From Streptomyces sp. TSRI0107 (lineage in GTDB: Bacteria > Actinomycetota > Actinomycetes > Streptomycetales > Streptomycetaceae), in assembly GCF_001905845.1 (NCBI RefSeq), contig NZ_LIVZ01000012.1, forward strand, positions 248,001 to 312,000: DNA of 64,000 bases. The letters are read 5' to 3'. Within the stretch, counting starts at the first letter, position 1. The number at the start of each line of letters is the position of its first letter. The position numbers were made by a program, and so were the translations under genes. The notes under the pieces are model-generated. The model saw only the letters and a list, made by a program, of their open reading frames with translations, ran no database searches and was not told the origin of the DNA. Positions 63,094 to 64,000 of the stretch are shown here, piece after piece.

Positions 63094-63714
63094 ATGAAAG
63101 ACGAGCAAGGCAGACAGTTAGTCGGCCGGATCAGATGGAGACGGTTCGCGCTGCTCGCCGTCCCCGGCTGCGCGGCCACCGCCGCCCTGGGGATCGCGCT
63201 CGCGCAGGGCGCCATGGCCGCCTCGTTCGCCGTCTCGGGCCAGCAGTTCAAGGTCTCCGCCGACCGTCTCACCGGCGAGGGCTTCGCCCAGTACGGCAAC
63301 ATCGACACCAACGCGCGCAACGACCTCCTCCCCGTCGCCACCGTCGGCATCAGGACCGCGACGATCGACAGCCTCTGCCAGTCGGTGGTCACCAGCCTCC
63401 CCGTGCTCGGCGACGTCTCGCTGAACCTGACCGCCGGGACCGGCGACACCCCCGTGAAGGCGGAGAACCTCTTCCTCGACGCCACCCAGCTGGAAGGCAA
63501 CGCCTCCTTCCGCAACATCGAGATCGGCCGGGACGCCTCCACGCTCGACAAGGGCCCCGAGGGTGCCCAGGGCATGCAGGACGCCTTCTCCCAGCAGGCC
63601 GACGACTTCAGCATCACCGACCTCAAGCAGGTCGCCTGGGCCGCGAACGCCGGCACCTTCAAGCTGTCCGGGCTCAAGATGAAGATCACGAAGGGGAAGA
63701 CGGAATGCTTCTGA
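63094..63714 (+). CDS. DUF6230 family secreted/membrane-anchored protein
   Basis: A 206-aa protein. A short basic N-terminus and one hydrophobic segment (about residues 19-42, FALLAVPGCAATAALGIALA) are followed by a beta-rich exported domain (SFAVSGQQFKVSADRLTGEG) and a tail KMKITKGKTECF. This matches DUF6230 proteins (often labelled cholesterol esterase in older annotation) which occur before DUF6114 membrane proteins in streptomycetes. Function unknown. Its stop lies after the start of the next gene, so they are coupled. Confidence 0.82.
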   Translation: MKDEQGRQLVGRIRWRRFALLAVPGCAATAALGIALAQGAMAASFAVSGQQFKVSADRLTGEGFAQYGNIDTNARNDLLPVATVGIRTATIDSLCQSVVTSLPVLGDVSLNLTAGTGDTPVKAENLFLDATQLEGNASFRNIEIGRDASTLDKGPEGAQGMQDAFSQQADDFSITDLKQVAWAANAGTFKLSGLKMKITKGKTECF

Positions 63715-64000
63715 GCCGGCACGCGTGGCGCGCCTGGCGCCGCGGCCGGCCCTTCTGGGGCGGGCTGGTCACCGTCCTCGCCGGGACCGAGATCAGCATC
63801 CTGCCCCTGGCCCCGCTCGAGGTCATGCTCCAGCAGGGCATCGCCGGACTCCCGTCCGTCCTGCTCGGCCTGATGATGATCGTGATGGGCCTGTCCGCCT
63901 GGGTCGCCCCGCACTACCGCGGCCTGGCCGGCGTGGTCACCGTCCTCCTCGCCGTCGCCGCACTCGTCATGTCCAACCTGGGCGGCTTCCTGCTCGGCAC
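63705..64000 (+). CDS. DUF6114 family membrane protein (3' end outside window)
   Basis: ATG 63705 overlaps the DUF6230 gene by 10 bp. The visible 98 codons encode a basic N-terminus (RAWRRGRPFWGGLVTVLAGT) and about three hydrophobic segments, the pattern of DUF6114 membrane proteins. It runs off the window edge. It is presumed to be the membrane partner of the DUF6230 protein. Confidence 0.8.
   Translation, partial: MLLSRHAWRAWRRGRPFWGGLVTVLAGTEISILPLAPLEVMLQQGIAGLPSVLLGLMMIVMGLSAWVAPHYRGLAGVVTVLLAVAALVMSNLGGFLLG

Overview
The window is chromosomal DNA from a high-GC actinomycete, almost certainly a Streptomyces. The reasons are the strong G/C third-position bias, many GTG and TTG starts, 4-bp ATGA/GTGA gene overlaps, a type II spore-pigment polyketide cluster, sortase-linked repeat proteins, SpoIIE-type phosphatases and DUF6230/DUF6114 genes. 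I saw no rRNA, tRNA, CRISPR array or complete transposase gene. All family calls come from reading the translated sequence, not from database searches.

Layout. 1-16.98 kb: the end of a GH13 glucosidase; stress/membrane genes (DUF3618, holin-like DUF, FUSC); an APH-fold kinase; a GNAT enzyme behind a possible leader peptide; two AraC regulators; a short UvrA-like ATPase; a VOC protein; a secreted pectate lyase whose stop codon coincides with the end of a MITE-like element; a MerR regulator divergent from a luciferase-like oxidoreductase; and a PAS-GAF-PP2C phosphatase. 17.3-24.0 kb: a second, divergent PP2C phosphatase carrying a kinase-like ATPase domain; an ABC-F protein behind an apparent leader-peptide attenuator; and a TetR-MFS pair with a clear operator.

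24.3-34.6 kb: a whiE-like aromatic polyketide (spore pigment) cluster: FAD hydroxylase, SchA/CurD-type protein, cupin, KS-alpha, chain length factor, ACP, aromatase/cyclase, TcmI-type cyclase, and a convergent O-methyltransferase. A module of one extremely low-complexity Asp/Lys/Tyr repeat protein and one class F-type sortase sits between the hydroxylase and the other pigment genes.

34.6-42.7 kb: a minus-strand block with a beta-helix protein, a 494-aa protein with a pretoxin-like (PT-TG) segment and a CdiA-tRNase-like C-terminus, an unrecognised 859-aa protein translationally coupled to it, a 97-aa membrane-anchored protein, and an HTH-NB-ARC-TPR STAND ATPase. It looks like a regulated effector or conflict locus of unknown type.

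43.9-53.2 kb: an eight-gene minus-strand operon combining an Agd3/CE18-like deacetylase, a PelF-type glycosyltransferase, a 12-TM protein, a LegB-like 4,6-dehydratase, a nucleotidyltransferase, a second SDR, a spherulin-4/GH135 protein and a GH114 galactosaminidase. These are the enzyme families of fungal galactosaminogalactan and bacterial Pel synthesis, so the locus is best read as making a partly deacetylated amino-sugar exopolysaccharide. I consider it the most interesting system in the window.

53.6-64 kb: a small secreted protein, an MHS transporter, a PucR-type regulator, a decayed serine-hydrolase remnant, a DUF2243-CtaG pair, an XRE regulator divergent from a zinc alcohol dehydrogenase and MFS exporter, and the start of a DUF6230-DUF6114 operon cut by the window edge.
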